DNA of 64,000 nt from Dasypus novemcinctus (taxonomy: Eukaryota; Chordata; Mammalia; Cingulata; Dasypodidae). A model generated the notes under the pieces. The model was not told the origin of the DNA. It saw only the letters and a program-made list of their open reading frames with translations, and did no database searches. The translations under genes and the position numbers were made by a program. Shown piece after piece: positions 26,001-33,720 of the stretch. The DNA lies in contig NC_080701.1 in NCBI RefSeq assembly GCF_030445035.2, positions 12,490,739 to 12,554,738 on the forward strand. The letters are read 5' to 3'. Each line of letters starts with the position of its first letter. Positions within the stretch are counted from its first letter, which is position 1.

Positions 26001-26952
26001 AAAATAATTTATTCCAATTTAACAACGTGCATCGTTTCTTAGATGAAAAAGTCAAAATCTGTATATAAGTGTATATACACACATTCATATATATTAGTTA
26101 CACTGAATATTATTGGTGCCATAAAAATTCTTTAGATCATGATTTTAATAACTTATGGATATAAAAAACTTTTCTCCTTGAAGGCCACTTATAAAAAAAA
26201 AAAAGATTAAAGTATTTTGTAAATGCCTGTGTATGGTGAAAAACAATGGGATAGGCTGGTGTAAAGCAATATACACACATACTTCACTGATTTAATGCCC
26301 AGAATGAGAACCATTCGTTCAGCTCAAGTAAACAGTATTCTATGACTCTGCTAACCTGTCTACAAGGTTTGCAGCCCTGTCCTCTACGAGTGACTCCGAA
26401 ACTGCCAGACAGCCGGCGCCATAGCAACTGCCAGCTATAGCAACAGGCAGCCATGACAACAGGCTGGGACAATGACCTCAGGTGACAACAAAGCAACGTG
26501 CGCAGGTGAGCGTCGACCTTTCCAGCCGGCCTCAGGGATAAAGGCTGTAGCCCAAAGAAAGGAGGAGGAGGAGGACCTATTCTGGGAGTCCAGGGGAGAA
26601 AGGGGGCGTTCAGAATACAGCCGGCCCGCCCCGCCCCCTTCCCAGTGGTCCCCGCTAGACCCAGAGGGCACACATGAGACCACAGGAGCGGGGCAGCGCC
26701 TAGAAGAATAGCCAAGAGGACGGAAATGAGGGACTGGCGCAGAGAGGCTCAGGGTGGAGATCGGGAAGGGCCGGCCGCGAGGCCTCTCGGCACCGGCTGC
26801 AGGCGGCGGGCTAAGGCGAGTGCGCGGCAGCGGCCCCAACACCACTCACCAGGGTCGTTCCAGCACAGGGCAGGGCCGCAGATGAGCAGGAGGAGGAAGG
26901 AGCTGAGCAGAAGGCAGTGTCGGGCCGCCACCGGCCCGCCGGCCACGGCCAT
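7365..26952 (-). CDS. SARAF: SARAF (TMEM66), store-operated calcium entry-associated regulatory factor, six coding exons
   Basis: Six minus-strand exons (26952-26850, 21213-21035, 14452-14035, 12138-11997, 10740-10586, 7390-7365) have GT donors and AG acceptors and join in one frame to 340 codons plus stop; human SARAF is 339 aa. Visible parts: a hydrophobic signal peptide (about residues 1-30), a Cys-containing luminal domain with the family-like stretch RRLDPIPQLKCVGGTAGCDS (exon 2), one membrane segment at about 174-194, and a cytosolic Ser/Pro/Tyr/Gly-rich tail with a PPPY motif at about 201-204 and a basic end (TRRR). Known role: an ER-resident protein that limits STIM/Orai store-operated calcium entry after store refilling. 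The start was chosen because it opens the signal peptide, has G at -3 and +4, and is the ATG in the CpG-rich first exon. The frame is intact, so I read it as a functional gene. Confidence 0.97.
7440..7870. other. Unassigned GC-rich insert in SARAF intron 5
   Basis: A GC-rich stretch inside AT-rich intron. The minus strand holds an AATAAA near its left border at 7,860, so a decayed retro-insert or LTR piece is possible. No family was recognised. Confidence 0.3.
7880..10060 (-). mobile_element. Old L1M/HAL1 copy, split by an LTR
   Basis: Reversed L1 ORF2-to-3' sequence (for example tattgcatgaaatcttttgat at 8,150; catccacattattgcata at 9,067). The sequence resumes after the LTR at 9,884. Confidence 0.5.
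9322..9883 (-). mobile_element. Solo LTR fossil, ERVL/MaLR-like
   Basis: On the minus strand it runs from TGTAGCAG to TAATACA, 562 bp, with a TATA-like gataaaag stretch. It sits inside an old L1. It resembles LTRs I associate with xenarthran ERVL-type elements; the family name is uncertain. Confidence 0.55.
10260..10380 (-). mobile_element. MIR-like fragment
   Basis: Reversed MIR core-like text (cttacagatgacagaatta, ggggaaaccaaggtccaac). Diverged. Confidence 0.35.
10586..10740 (-). CDS. SARAF: SARAF coding exon 5
   Basis: Encodes RAATPFSDSWYYPSYPPSYS and the Ser/Tyr/Gly-rich stretch that follows. Small differences from human lie around STWNSRAYSPLRGG. The donor is CAG|GTAAGT. Confidence 0.95.
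10960..11115 (+). mobile_element. L2-like fragment
   Basis: Text such as ccaaaatctggtcccaaactc and ctaccaagctagactaatgc resembles the late coding part of L2. Strongly diverged. Confidence 0.35.
11455..11640 (-). mobile_element. DAS-type SINE
   Basis: A reversed head (agccacatccactccc at the right end) and reversed B box (gaaaccgaaccc), with the pyrimidine-rich reversed tail at 11,465-11,510. Confidence 0.8.
11997..12138 (-). CDS. SARAF: SARAF coding exon 4
   Basis: Encodes the Gly-rich tail (SQNTGHGATSGFGSAFGGQQ then GYENSGPGFWTGLGTGGILG), matching human SARAF closely. The acceptor is TTTTAAG and the donor is TAG|GTAGGT. Confidence 0.95.
12660..13850 (-). mobile_element. Old L1M copy in SARAF intron 3
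   Basis: A long run of reversed L1M 3' UTR and ORF2 end, for example gtagtattccattgtgtg near 13,000 and aggaatggaattgctggtca near 13,157. Confidence 0.65.
14035..14452 (-). CDS. SARAF: SARAF coding exon 3
   Basis: Encodes residues 95-233: the rest of the luminal domain (WECKTDLDIAYKFGK), the single membrane segment SGLITIGVLLLIAFGVYKLFL, and the start of the tail with SPPPYSEYPP. The PPxY motif is the kind bound by WW-domain ubiquitin ligases; that binding is an inference. Confidence 0.97.
15724..16182 (+). mobile_element. Solo LTR fossil, MaLR-like
   Basis: About 445 bp with an AATAAA at 16104-16109 near its 3' end and short flanking similarity gggtgac / gggttac. The L1M sequence is continuous across it. 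Same family as the copy at 21,677. Confidence 0.5.
16346..18945 (-). mobile_element. L1 with both ends but missing the middle
   Basis: A minus-strand xenarthran-type L1 (16355-18936) flanked by CCTACTGGG duplications (16346-16354 and 18937-18945). It begins with an L1 5' UTR start (gaagatggtgggctagagag on the minus strand) and about 880 bp of 5' UTR, then passes near 18,050 straight into late ORF2 and the 3' end. ORF1 and most of ORF2 are absent: 2.6 kb against about 6 kb for a whole L1. Confidence 0.75.
19195..19640 (-). mobile_element. 5'-truncated L1 3' end
   Basis: A reversed L1 3' UTR fragment of about 410 bp flanked by tgaagcacaaaag / tgaagcacaaaat. Confidence 0.65.
20050..20160 (+). 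mobile_element. L2/MIR-like 3' end fragment
   Basis: Text of the type ttcttgagggctgtaac followed by a ttaataaat end resembles the conserved 3' end shared by L2-class repeats. Confidence 0.35.
20160..21000. other. SARAF intron 2, no feature seen
   Basis: AT-rich, non-coding intron immediately downstream (on the minus strand) of exon 2. I recognise no repeat or gene here. Confidence 0.6.
21035..21213 (-). CDS. SARAF: SARAF coding exon 2
   Basis: Encodes residues 35-94, from DRILLRDIKAL to GWDGYDVQ, nearly identical to human SARAF. It is flanked by a TTTCAG acceptor and a CAG|GTAATA donor and ends on a codon boundary. Confidence 0.96.
21677..22262 (+). mobile_element. Solo LTR fossil, MaLR-like
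   Basis: Starts TGTGACAG and has an AATAAA at 22198-22203 before the shared end agcagccctgtggcaa. About 586 bp. It is a longer relative of the LTR at 15,731. Confidence 0.5.
22263..22380 (+). mobile_element. MIR
   Basis: Typical MIR text gtttcctcaactgtaaaatg followed by a ttgttgtaagcatta region. Confidence 0.6.
22983..23030. repeat. (TA)n microsatellite plus T run
   Basis: About 14 TA units (to about 23,011) followed by a run of about 20 T that is the reversed tail of the neighbouring SINE. Confidence 0.85.
23031..23182 (-). mobile_element. Two DAS-type SINE pieces in tandem
   Basis: A reversed short SINE (gattgaacctgggacc at 23,051) cut near 23,090, followed after a T run by a second copy (ggactgaacccaggacct at about 23,117) with its full head to 23,182. 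Confidence 0.75.
23490..24470. other. SARAF intron 1 sequence, no feature seen
   Basis: AT-rich intron. The last 300 bases may be L1-derived, but I cannot support a family. Confidence 0.4.
24480..25615 (+). mobile_element. Xenarthran L1 3' UTR-type repeat
   Basis: About 1.1 kb aligning throughout with 52,195-53,285: shared landmarks are catgggacatgactc, gaccttgaccaaaaggg and gaggtcattcc. The same text is linked at 53.7-54.07 kb to an L1-like 3' end, so I take it as L1 3' UTR. Copy in SARAF intron 1. Confidence 0.5.
25616..26399. other. SARAF intron 1, unassigned
   Basis: AT-rich non-coding sequence with a 12-G run at 25707-25718; nothing else recognised. Confidence 0.5.
26418..26465. repeat. 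Three tandem 16-bp units with RFX-like half sites
   Basis: Units at 26418-26433, 26434-26449 and 26450-26465 each hold a CATAGCAAC-like core (catagcaac, tatagcaac, catgacaac). On the other strand this reads GTTGCTATG, like an X-box half site. They lie in SARAF intron 1, about 400 bp downstream of the start codon. Confidence 0.6.
26850..26952 (-). CDS. SARAF: SARAF coding exon 1
   Basis: Encodes residues 1-34 (signal peptide and the WNDP stretch shared with human) plus one base of codon 35. The donor reads CTG|GTGAGT. It lies inside the CpG-rich promoter region. Confidence 0.95.
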
Positions 26953-27284
26953 GGCGCTCGGTGGAGACGCGCAGCGACGCCACGGACCCGGCAGTGGAGG
27001 AGGAAAACTGTCCGCAGAGCCGCAGTCGCGGCGACGCTCCCAGCGCCAGGCTTGCGTCACTGCCGCCGCCGCACGTAGAGGGCCGTGAGTGGCCGCCGCA
27101 GGCCCCACCCGCCGCGCCTCAGTGCGCCTGCGCGCCTGCGAAGTTCGCGCGCAGTCTCCGGCTCAGCGAGGTTCGGCTCCGACGTGCTTGCGGTCTGAGA
27201 CGGAAACCATGGCAACGGGAAATCTAAGTATAGTCAGGTTGGATTCCAAAATTCCAGCCACGTTACCAAAGGGACTCACTGAGC

Positions 27285-27345
27285 CTTAGTCAACGTTGTC
27301 TCCATCACCTAGCATAATGCCTGGCACCTGATTAGTTTGCTAAAT
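27285..27345 (+). mobile_element. L2/MIR 3' end scrap
   Basis: cacctagcataatgcctggcacc followed by a taaata end is the usual short 3' tail text of L2/MIR. Confidence 0.4.
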
Positions 27346-27584
27346 ACAGGGATGATTCCGGGGGAAAGTTTCCTGGAAATATGTTGTCAGATTTCAAGAA
27401 CTCAGAACCTTTGGATTGTTCCTTGAACATGGAAGCCATATAATTTACAAAAGGTTAAGATAAAAAATATATATATATTGCTTAAATAAAGAACCAACCA
27501 TAAAAAACTACCCTGAGAGTGCACGAGACTTCACTTTGAGTTGAGTCAGCTCTCTGCACAGTCCAGCTCTGCGCAGGACAGCTC

Positions 27585-27672
27585 GCCTTCACCAGGAGGC
27601 CCCTGGAACCGAACCTGGGACCTCCCATATGATAGAAGGGAGCCCAATCATTTGAGCCATATCCACTTCCCA
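27585..27672 (-). mobile_element. DAS-type SINE, short form
   Basis: Reversed B box (gaaccgaacctggg) and reversed head (gagccatatccacttccc). Confidence 0.75.
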
Positions 27673-27684
27673 AAAAATAACAAG

Positions 27685-28620
27685 TACATTTTAAATGCCA
27701 GACATGTGCCAGGCACTATTCTAGGCAATGGAGGCTACGAGGCCCTGTGTTAATGGAGCGTACATTGAAAATGGGACAAACAATATACAAAGTAAAAAAT
27801 AGTAATAAGAGCTTTGGTACAGTAGAGACTGGGAAGCAACTTCAGGGAGGGTCTTTTGCTGAGGAGGTGACTTTGAAACTTGAGGCCTGAGTGATGAGGA
27901 AGAGCCAGCCACACAAAGATTAGGGAAAGAGCCTTTACCACTAGGGAAGTGGAGACAAAAGCCCCAGCTTTGTTTTGAGAACATTAACTCAACCAATACC
28001 TTACATATTGAGCACCTACTTTGTGTCCAGCACTGTTCTAAGCACTGGGGGTACAGCAGTGAATTAAAAAAAAAAAAATTGGAGGGGTTGGAGAGGCATA
28101 AACAAGGCACTATAACTGATGGAAAGTAAATTAGAGGAAGAGTGGAAAAACCAAAAGCTGAACAGTGAAGACTTTGAGTGGGACAGAATAGGGCATGGCA
28201 AAGATAAGAGAATTTTGTTCTCAACATGTTAAGTTTGAGGTGCCTATTTGGTGTCCAGATACTCATGTCAAATACAATTGGATATGCAAGTCTGAAAAGC
28301 CTAGGTAAATTACATGTTACCAACATGTAAATTTGGTAGTTATGTTATTAATATATCTGTGGTATTTAATGCCATGGGAATAGATACAGTAATCTAGAGA
28401 GAGAATTCACATGTGCAAAGAAGGTGGCCAGGACCAAACTATGGGAACACTATCATTTGAAGCTTGAGCAGAAGAAAATCCTAAAAGGAGCCTGAAGAGT
28501 TATGAGGAAAACCAGGAAAGGAATGAGAGGTAGTTCAAAGAGGGAATGGTCAACAGTGTCCACTGTAGCTGAGAGCTTGAATCAAAAAGTGATCCTCGGC
28601 TTTTGCAATGTAGCGTTCAC
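27685..28620 (+). mobile_element. L2 fragments
   Basis: Two segments carry the L2 motifs atgtgccaggcactattct (27,707) and gagcacctactttgtg (28,009), followed by L2-like text to about 28,590 (ggtcaacagtgtccactgtagc). Confidence 0.55.
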
Positions 28621-28679
28621 TGAATACCTTCTCAAGAAGTTTGTGTATAGCGTACATTTCTCAATAGTAGTGAACAAAA

Positions 28680-29060
28680 CGTAAAAGGTTGGACTAATTT
28701 ACTTCTAAAAGGAAGTCAGCCAACAAATAATTGTTTATTATTTTTTTAAAGATACATAGATTGCACAAAATAATTGTTTTAGATAAATAACAAGAGCCTT
28801 GAGAAAGAAAACGGTAATATGATAGGAGTGCTTAAATAAATATGGTGGTCAGGAAAATGTTTCTGAGAAGTTACCATATGAGCTGAGATCTAAATGATAA
28901 AAGGCAGTTTCTTAAAATGTCCCTGAAACATATCATTAGCAATGTGTGAATCCAATTTGGATTCTGATTCAAACTCTAAAATTAATGATGGTTATCAGAC
29001 CATTGGAAATGTGAACAAGTGGCTATATGATATGAAAGAATTATTAATTTTCTAGGGATG
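28680..29060. other. Intergenic, no feature seen
   Basis: AT-rich, without repeats or open frames I can name. Confidence 0.4.
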
Positions 29061-29077
29061 TTATGAGTTTTTTTTAA

Positions 29078-29152
29078 AGGAGGTACCAGGGATGGAACCT
29101 AGGACCTCACACATGCAAAGCATGTGCCCAACCACTGAGCTACACCCACTCC
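29078..29152 (-). mobile_element. DAS-type SINE, short form
   Basis: Reversed tRNA-like head (cactgagctacacccactcc) and reversed B box (ggatggaacctag). Confidence 0.8.
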
Positions 29153-29714
29153 ACAATTTTTAGGAATGTTAAAGATATTATGGTAACATTTTTTTAAATC
29201 CATTTAGAAACACACTGAACTATTAAAGATGAAATTATATTATGTCTGGAATTTGCTTCTAAATAATATGGGAGGTAGGTTTAAGTGGATGGGGAGTAAA
29301 GATGAAACAACCTTGGCCATGTGTAGATAACTGTAAAAGATAGCTGATGATACATGAAATTCATTATTCTATTTTTTTATGTTTAAAATTTTCCATTTTA
29401 AAGAGTTTTAAAATACATATAACTAAAACTTCTGAGCTTTCTCTGACTTGATCTGTAAGAATAATTCCCAGTTTACAAAATTGTGGAGAGGATTAATCAG
29501 ATAAATATTTAAAGCACCAGGAACATAGCAGCTGTCAATAAAAAATAGTTCCCTTCTTCTCCTCCCCTTCCCCAACTTTGAAGGATAGGAAGTCAAACAT
29601 ATGAAAAATACTGAAACCATGAAGATAACACTGATTAACTATTACATAAATAAAAACTTAGAGAATTTTTAAAGACTGTAAAATTCGTGTGTAGGGCTCA
29701 AGTGAAGAAAACTC

Positions 29715-30072
29715 CTGACATAGCTTTTTGTTTAAAAAAAAAATTTATTTTTCCTTTATTTATACCCCCCCACACATACACCACCATGGCTCTCTTATCT
29801 GTCTGTTCATTGTTTGCTCCCCTTCTCCAGGAGGCACCAGGAACCAAACCCAGGAGAGGCAAGGCCCAACAGCCTGAGCCACATCTACTCTCTGCAGGAT
29901 ATGGCGTCTGCTGGCTTGTGGCATCTGCTTGTGGCACCGGCACCTCTAGCTCGTTGAGGCAGGGGTGTCATCTGCTCCTCTTCTTTTAGGAGGCACCCTA
30001 ACCTGGGACCTCCCGTGTGGTAGGGAGGTACCCAACTGGTTGAGCCACATCTGCTTCCCCTGGCATAGCTTT
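29715..30072 (-). mobile_element. DAS-type SINE, dimeric
   Basis: Two reversed heads (near 29,885 and 30,055), flanked by tgacatagcttttt / tggcatagcttttt. A second, partial reversed SINE tail follows at 30,068-30,130. Confidence 0.8.
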
Positions 30073-30139
30073 TTTTTTAAAGATGTATTTATTTATTTAT
30101 TTATTTAGTCCTCCCACACCCCCACCCCCAAATAGCATT

Positions 30140-30310
30140 TTTAGACAATGATTTTCAAGATTTAGTTTGCACAGGAGTCATTTAGGGTGCTCGTTAAAAC
30201 CTCCTGGGCTCTATCCACAGAAATTCTGATTCAGAGGGTCTGAAGTAGAGTCCAGGAATTTTCATTTTTAGGAAGCATCCCAAAGTATTCTGTTGTAGGA
30301 GGTCTTTAAA
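30140..30310. mobile_element. MER5-like hAT fragment
   Basis: Text such as ctgattcagagggtctgaagt and aggaattttcatttttaggaag matches the middle of MER5/Charlie-type elements. Confidence 0.55.
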
Positions 30311-30931
30311 AGTCAACTTTTGGAAATAGTTTTTAAGGTTTCACATGGCTGGTCCCTAGACAAACTCTGTAGACCAAAAACAGTCAGTCCTTAGGGTCAT
30401 AGTTCCTTGCTGCAACTACTGTGAATCTCATGGAAAGTTAAAGGAACACAATCTCTTAGGATTCTGTGACCACAGGAGAGAGAAAAATATATCCTACTTG
30501 GATCAACAATCCCAGTTGCCCATTTAATATTATCAAGAAGGAATATCTGAAATGCCTAACCCATTTGCACTCAAAAGAAGAAATTGGGGAATACCATTTA
30601 ACTGGTATTTGTGGAAGCCACCAGTCATAAGACTTCTTAAAATGTGATCCTCCCACAAGAGCCAAGCTATGAGCCTGTGAGATGAAAGCCTATCACTTCC
30701 CACCACCTGTAACACCACCTCCACTAATCAGCTTTCCTACTGCAGTCCCTCAACCGTTCATGCTCTCAAAGAGGACTCCATGGGACAAAACAAGAAAACC
30801 AAAAGTTGGATGAAGCCATTTGCTTTTCTCAGAAATCTACCTACTCCTTTCAGGATAGTCGTGGAGAAGTAAGATGCATGTGCCTGCTTCAACATTTTAG
30901 GTAAGAAAAAACACAAATTAAAAAATAAAAT

Positions 30932-31312
30932 AGGGAAGGCCCAGTGGTTAGGGCGTCCGTCTACCATATGGGAGGTCCGCGGTTCAAACCCCGGGCCTCC
31001 TTGACCCGTGTGGAGCTGGCCATGCGCAGTGCTGATGCGCGCAAGGAGTGCCCTGCCACGCAGGGGTGTCCCCCGCATAGGGGAGCCCCACGCGCAAGGA
31101 GTGCGTGCGTGAGGAAAGCCGCCCAGCGTGAAAAGAAAGAGCAGCCTGCCCAGGAATGGCGCCACCCACACTTCCCATGCCGCTGACGACAACAGAAGCG
31201 GACAAAGAAACAAGGTGCAGCAAATAGACACCAAGAACAGACAACCAGGGGAGGGGGGGAAATTAAATAAATAAATAAATAAAAATAAAAAAATAAAATA
31301 AAATAAAAAAGC
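30932..31312 (+). mobile_element. DAS-type SINE, long form
   Basis: Head gggaaggcccagtggttagg, B box ggttcaaaccccgg, GC-rich body and an AAAT-rich tail. A close match to the copy at 39,410. Confidence 0.9.
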
Positions 31313-31589
31313 AACAAGAAAAAATAAAGAGTAAAACAAAAACCGTTTAAGGAAGGGTGCTGGTGGTTTATAGACTATTTGTCTATGCAGCACACATCTT
31401 CTAGGGTGCCTCACGTTTGTCCTATCATAATCCTTAAATGGCAACACTTCTTTTCAGGATAAAGGAAAGGGATGGCAGAACTTTCTGCACTAACTTGAAT
31501 TCAAAAGAAATCTACTACTCCACAGGACACCCATAGGATTAGAGACAGGATCATTTATATGCCATTAAGCTTCAAGAAGTGATCTGTTT

Positions 31590-32110
31590 GGAACTCAAAT
31601 AGATACTTGCATATCGGTGTTCATAGCGTTATTATTCATAATAGCCAAAAGGTGGGAAAAGCCCAAGTGTCCATCAACAAATGGATAAACAAAAGGTGAT
31701 ATATGTACATACAATGGACTATTATTCAGCTGCAAAAAGAAAGGAAGTCCTGATACATGTTACAACATGTAGCAACCCTGAAATCATGTTGAGTGAAATA
31801 AGCAGACACCAAAGGGTAAATATTATATGATTCCACTTACATGAAATACCTAGAATAAGCAAATTCATAATGTCTGAAAAGAAATTAAAGGGTACCAGTG
31901 GCTGGGGTGAAGGTGAACGAGGAGTCTGTGCTTGATAGGTACAGGTTTTGTTTGGGGTCATAAAAAGTCTTGGTAATGGATGATGGTGATGTGAGCACAA
32001 AATTGTGAATGTAATTACTACCATTTAAGTGTGGTAACCACGTAAAAGTGGTCAAAAGGGAAATTCTTTGTTATATACATGACCACGATAAAGTAAAAAT
32101 TGAAAATTGC
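31590..32110 (+). mobile_element. Old L1M 3' end
   Basis: Typical L1M text: taatagccaaaaggtgggaa (31,641), aagtgtccatcaacaaatgg, gattccacttacatgaaata, ending ttaagtgtggtaac. Confidence 0.75.
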
Positions 32111-32439
32111 TGATTGGAGTCGTCTGTTTTGGGTTTTTTTCTTAATTGTAATTCAAACCTGGAAGTAGGGATGGGATGCACACCAAGAGCGCTCACTTGA
32201 AAGTATATTTGAAACATTTCTTCCAACCTTGCACTCAACAAGGTTTTCTGTGCCAGTTCATTTTAGTCGGTGTGGCTAAAAGAGATTTAAATACGCAAAC
32301 GTCAACCTCCGGCCTCCTCTCAAGACCCTTCAAAAGGTTCAAGAGTTAAAACCTCTGGTCCCTCCCCAGGGGAAAGCCCCCTGACTGGCCTAAGCCAGAC
32401 GTCCGCGGCACTATCTACCCACCTTTCCTCGCAGCTGAC

Positions 32440-32570
32440 ACATTTTTGGTGTCTTTCTATAAACTGCGAGTTCCTCAAGAACAGAAGCCGTGCCCGCTTT
32501 TGCTCACCTCACCAGCCCCGTTCCTAGCACGTAGTAAATGTCGAAGCTCTAAATAAACACTTTCTTTCCT
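32440..32570 (+). mobile_element. L2/MIR 3' end fragment
   Basis: Text gttcctcaagaacagaagcc and cctagcacgtagtaaatgtc ending taaataaac. Confidence 0.5.
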
Positions 32571-32639
32571 TTTCCTTAGCCTTGTTAACACCTTGATTTC
32601 CCAGGGCCTGGACTTGGGCTAAACGCACACTTGAACCAG

Positions 32640-33720
32640 GCCCTGCTGCTCCTACTCTGGAGGTCGGTCCACCCCAGAACCCCAAATTCTGTGCGGAAAA
32701 TCGCGGGAACCCCCGAGCTGCCTCGATCACAAAGCTAGAGAGGAGAGAGCTGAGCGGGCTGCCAAGAAAGCAAAATTAACCTCAAAACCCCCCGCGCCAG
32801 GCCGCCCAGGGGGCGGCTACTCACGCAACCTTCTCCTCCAGGAGCGCGGGGGCCCGGGGGCCCGGGGGCCCGGGGGCTGAGAGACGGCCCCCCACCCCGA
32901 GAGGAGCGCGGGCGCCAGCGCCTGCTCATCCCCGAGGCCCACAGGGGGCGGAAGGCCGGCGGGGCGCGGACCCCGGAGGCGACAGGACGCGCCGGGCCCA
33001 GCCCGCCGGCCCGCGCCCCGCCCGCCGCCGGAAGTCGCGGCGCGCACTTCCGGGTGTTGTCTCCCGCCGCCCGCGCCTCGCCTCTGCGGGCCGCCGCCGC
33101 CGCCTCGGGTCCTGGGGCCGGGAGCGACGTCACCGCCATGGCGGGCATCAAAGGTGGGCCCCGGGCGCGGCGCGCGGCGGGGTGGGCGTCCGCCCGGAAG
33201 GGAGGGGGGAGGGCCCCGCGCGGCCCCGCACGCCGCCTCCCCGGCCCGGGCACGCGCCGCGGGGGTCCCTGCGCCGGGCGGGACGACCCCAGACCTCAGA
33301 GCCGGTTCTTGTCGCCTCACAGGCGCTGGGCGCGACGCCCGCGGGGAAGGCCCGGCGCGGGGGGACCGCAGCTTCTCGCCGTCCGGCCTCTCGGCCGCCC
33401 CCCGCCCGCGTCCTAATCCGAGGGGCTCGCGGGCTGTTCGAGCCCCGTGGGGACCCGGCTCCTCCGGCGGTTTTGCAGGGACTTTCCATCCGAGACTGGG
33501 AGCCCGTGTGTGGTTTTGGGGGGGTGAGGCCGCCGGAGATGCCAGTTAGGGGAAATCAGTGCCACTTCCCACGTCCAGCCGCAGCTCGGGGGCCGGCCCG
33601 AGTCCCTCAGGGACGCCCGCCCGGGGCCGGGGCGCGCACGGAAACCCCGGGGACCCGCGGCCGCTCCCAGCACGGCCGGGCTTTCCGCTTTAGAAGCACT
33701 TGAAACCGGTGCGTTCTCGT
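32640..33720 (+). promoter_or_regulatory. LEPROTL1: LEPROTL1 CpG-island promoter
   Basis: Very high G+C and CpG density surrounds the first exon. It contains a GC box (33014-33023), two inverted ETS-type sites CCGGAAGT (33028-33035) and ACTTCCGG (33046-33053), and a near-CRE CGACGTCA (33125-33132) just before the ATG. No TATA box is visible. Transcription probably starts just downstream of the ETS pair. Confidence 0.75.
33138..33153 (+). CDS. LEPROTL1: LEPROTL1 coding exon 1 (16 coding bases)
   Basis: Encodes MAGIK plus one base; the donor is AAAG|GTGGGC. It lies in a CpG-dense region and is followed by an intron of about 5.8 kb. Confidence 0.93.

Larger units (their letters stand above)
26400..27240 (-). 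promoter_or_regulatory. SARAF: SARAF CpG-island promoter region
   Basis: The stretch is clearly richer in G+C and CpG than its AT-rich surroundings and spans exon 1, its upstream flank and the first part of intron 1. No TATA box is obvious, as expected for a housekeeping promoter. An RFX-like X-box half site (GTTGCCATGG on the minus strand) lies near 27,206-27,215. The exact transcription start cannot be read from sequence. Confidence 0.75.

Noticed and set aside
26284-27108. Open frames of 119-143 codons around SARAF exon 1
   Set aside because: CpG-island shadows; only the 34-codon exon 1 frame continues through a supported splice.
27721-28326. 201-codon minus-strand open frame
   Set aside because: It is antisense to recognisable L2 sequence and shows no protein motif.
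30758-31447. 229-codon minus-strand open frame
   Set aside because: It runs antisense through a DAS SINE; similar frames appear in every long copy (37,484; 39,370; 53,366; 4,338).
32735-33703. Several 110-173 codon open frames on both strands at the LEPROTL1 promoter
   Set aside because: Stop codons are rare in CpG-island sequence; products are Pro/Arg/Gly/Ala-rich without motifs and overlap each other.
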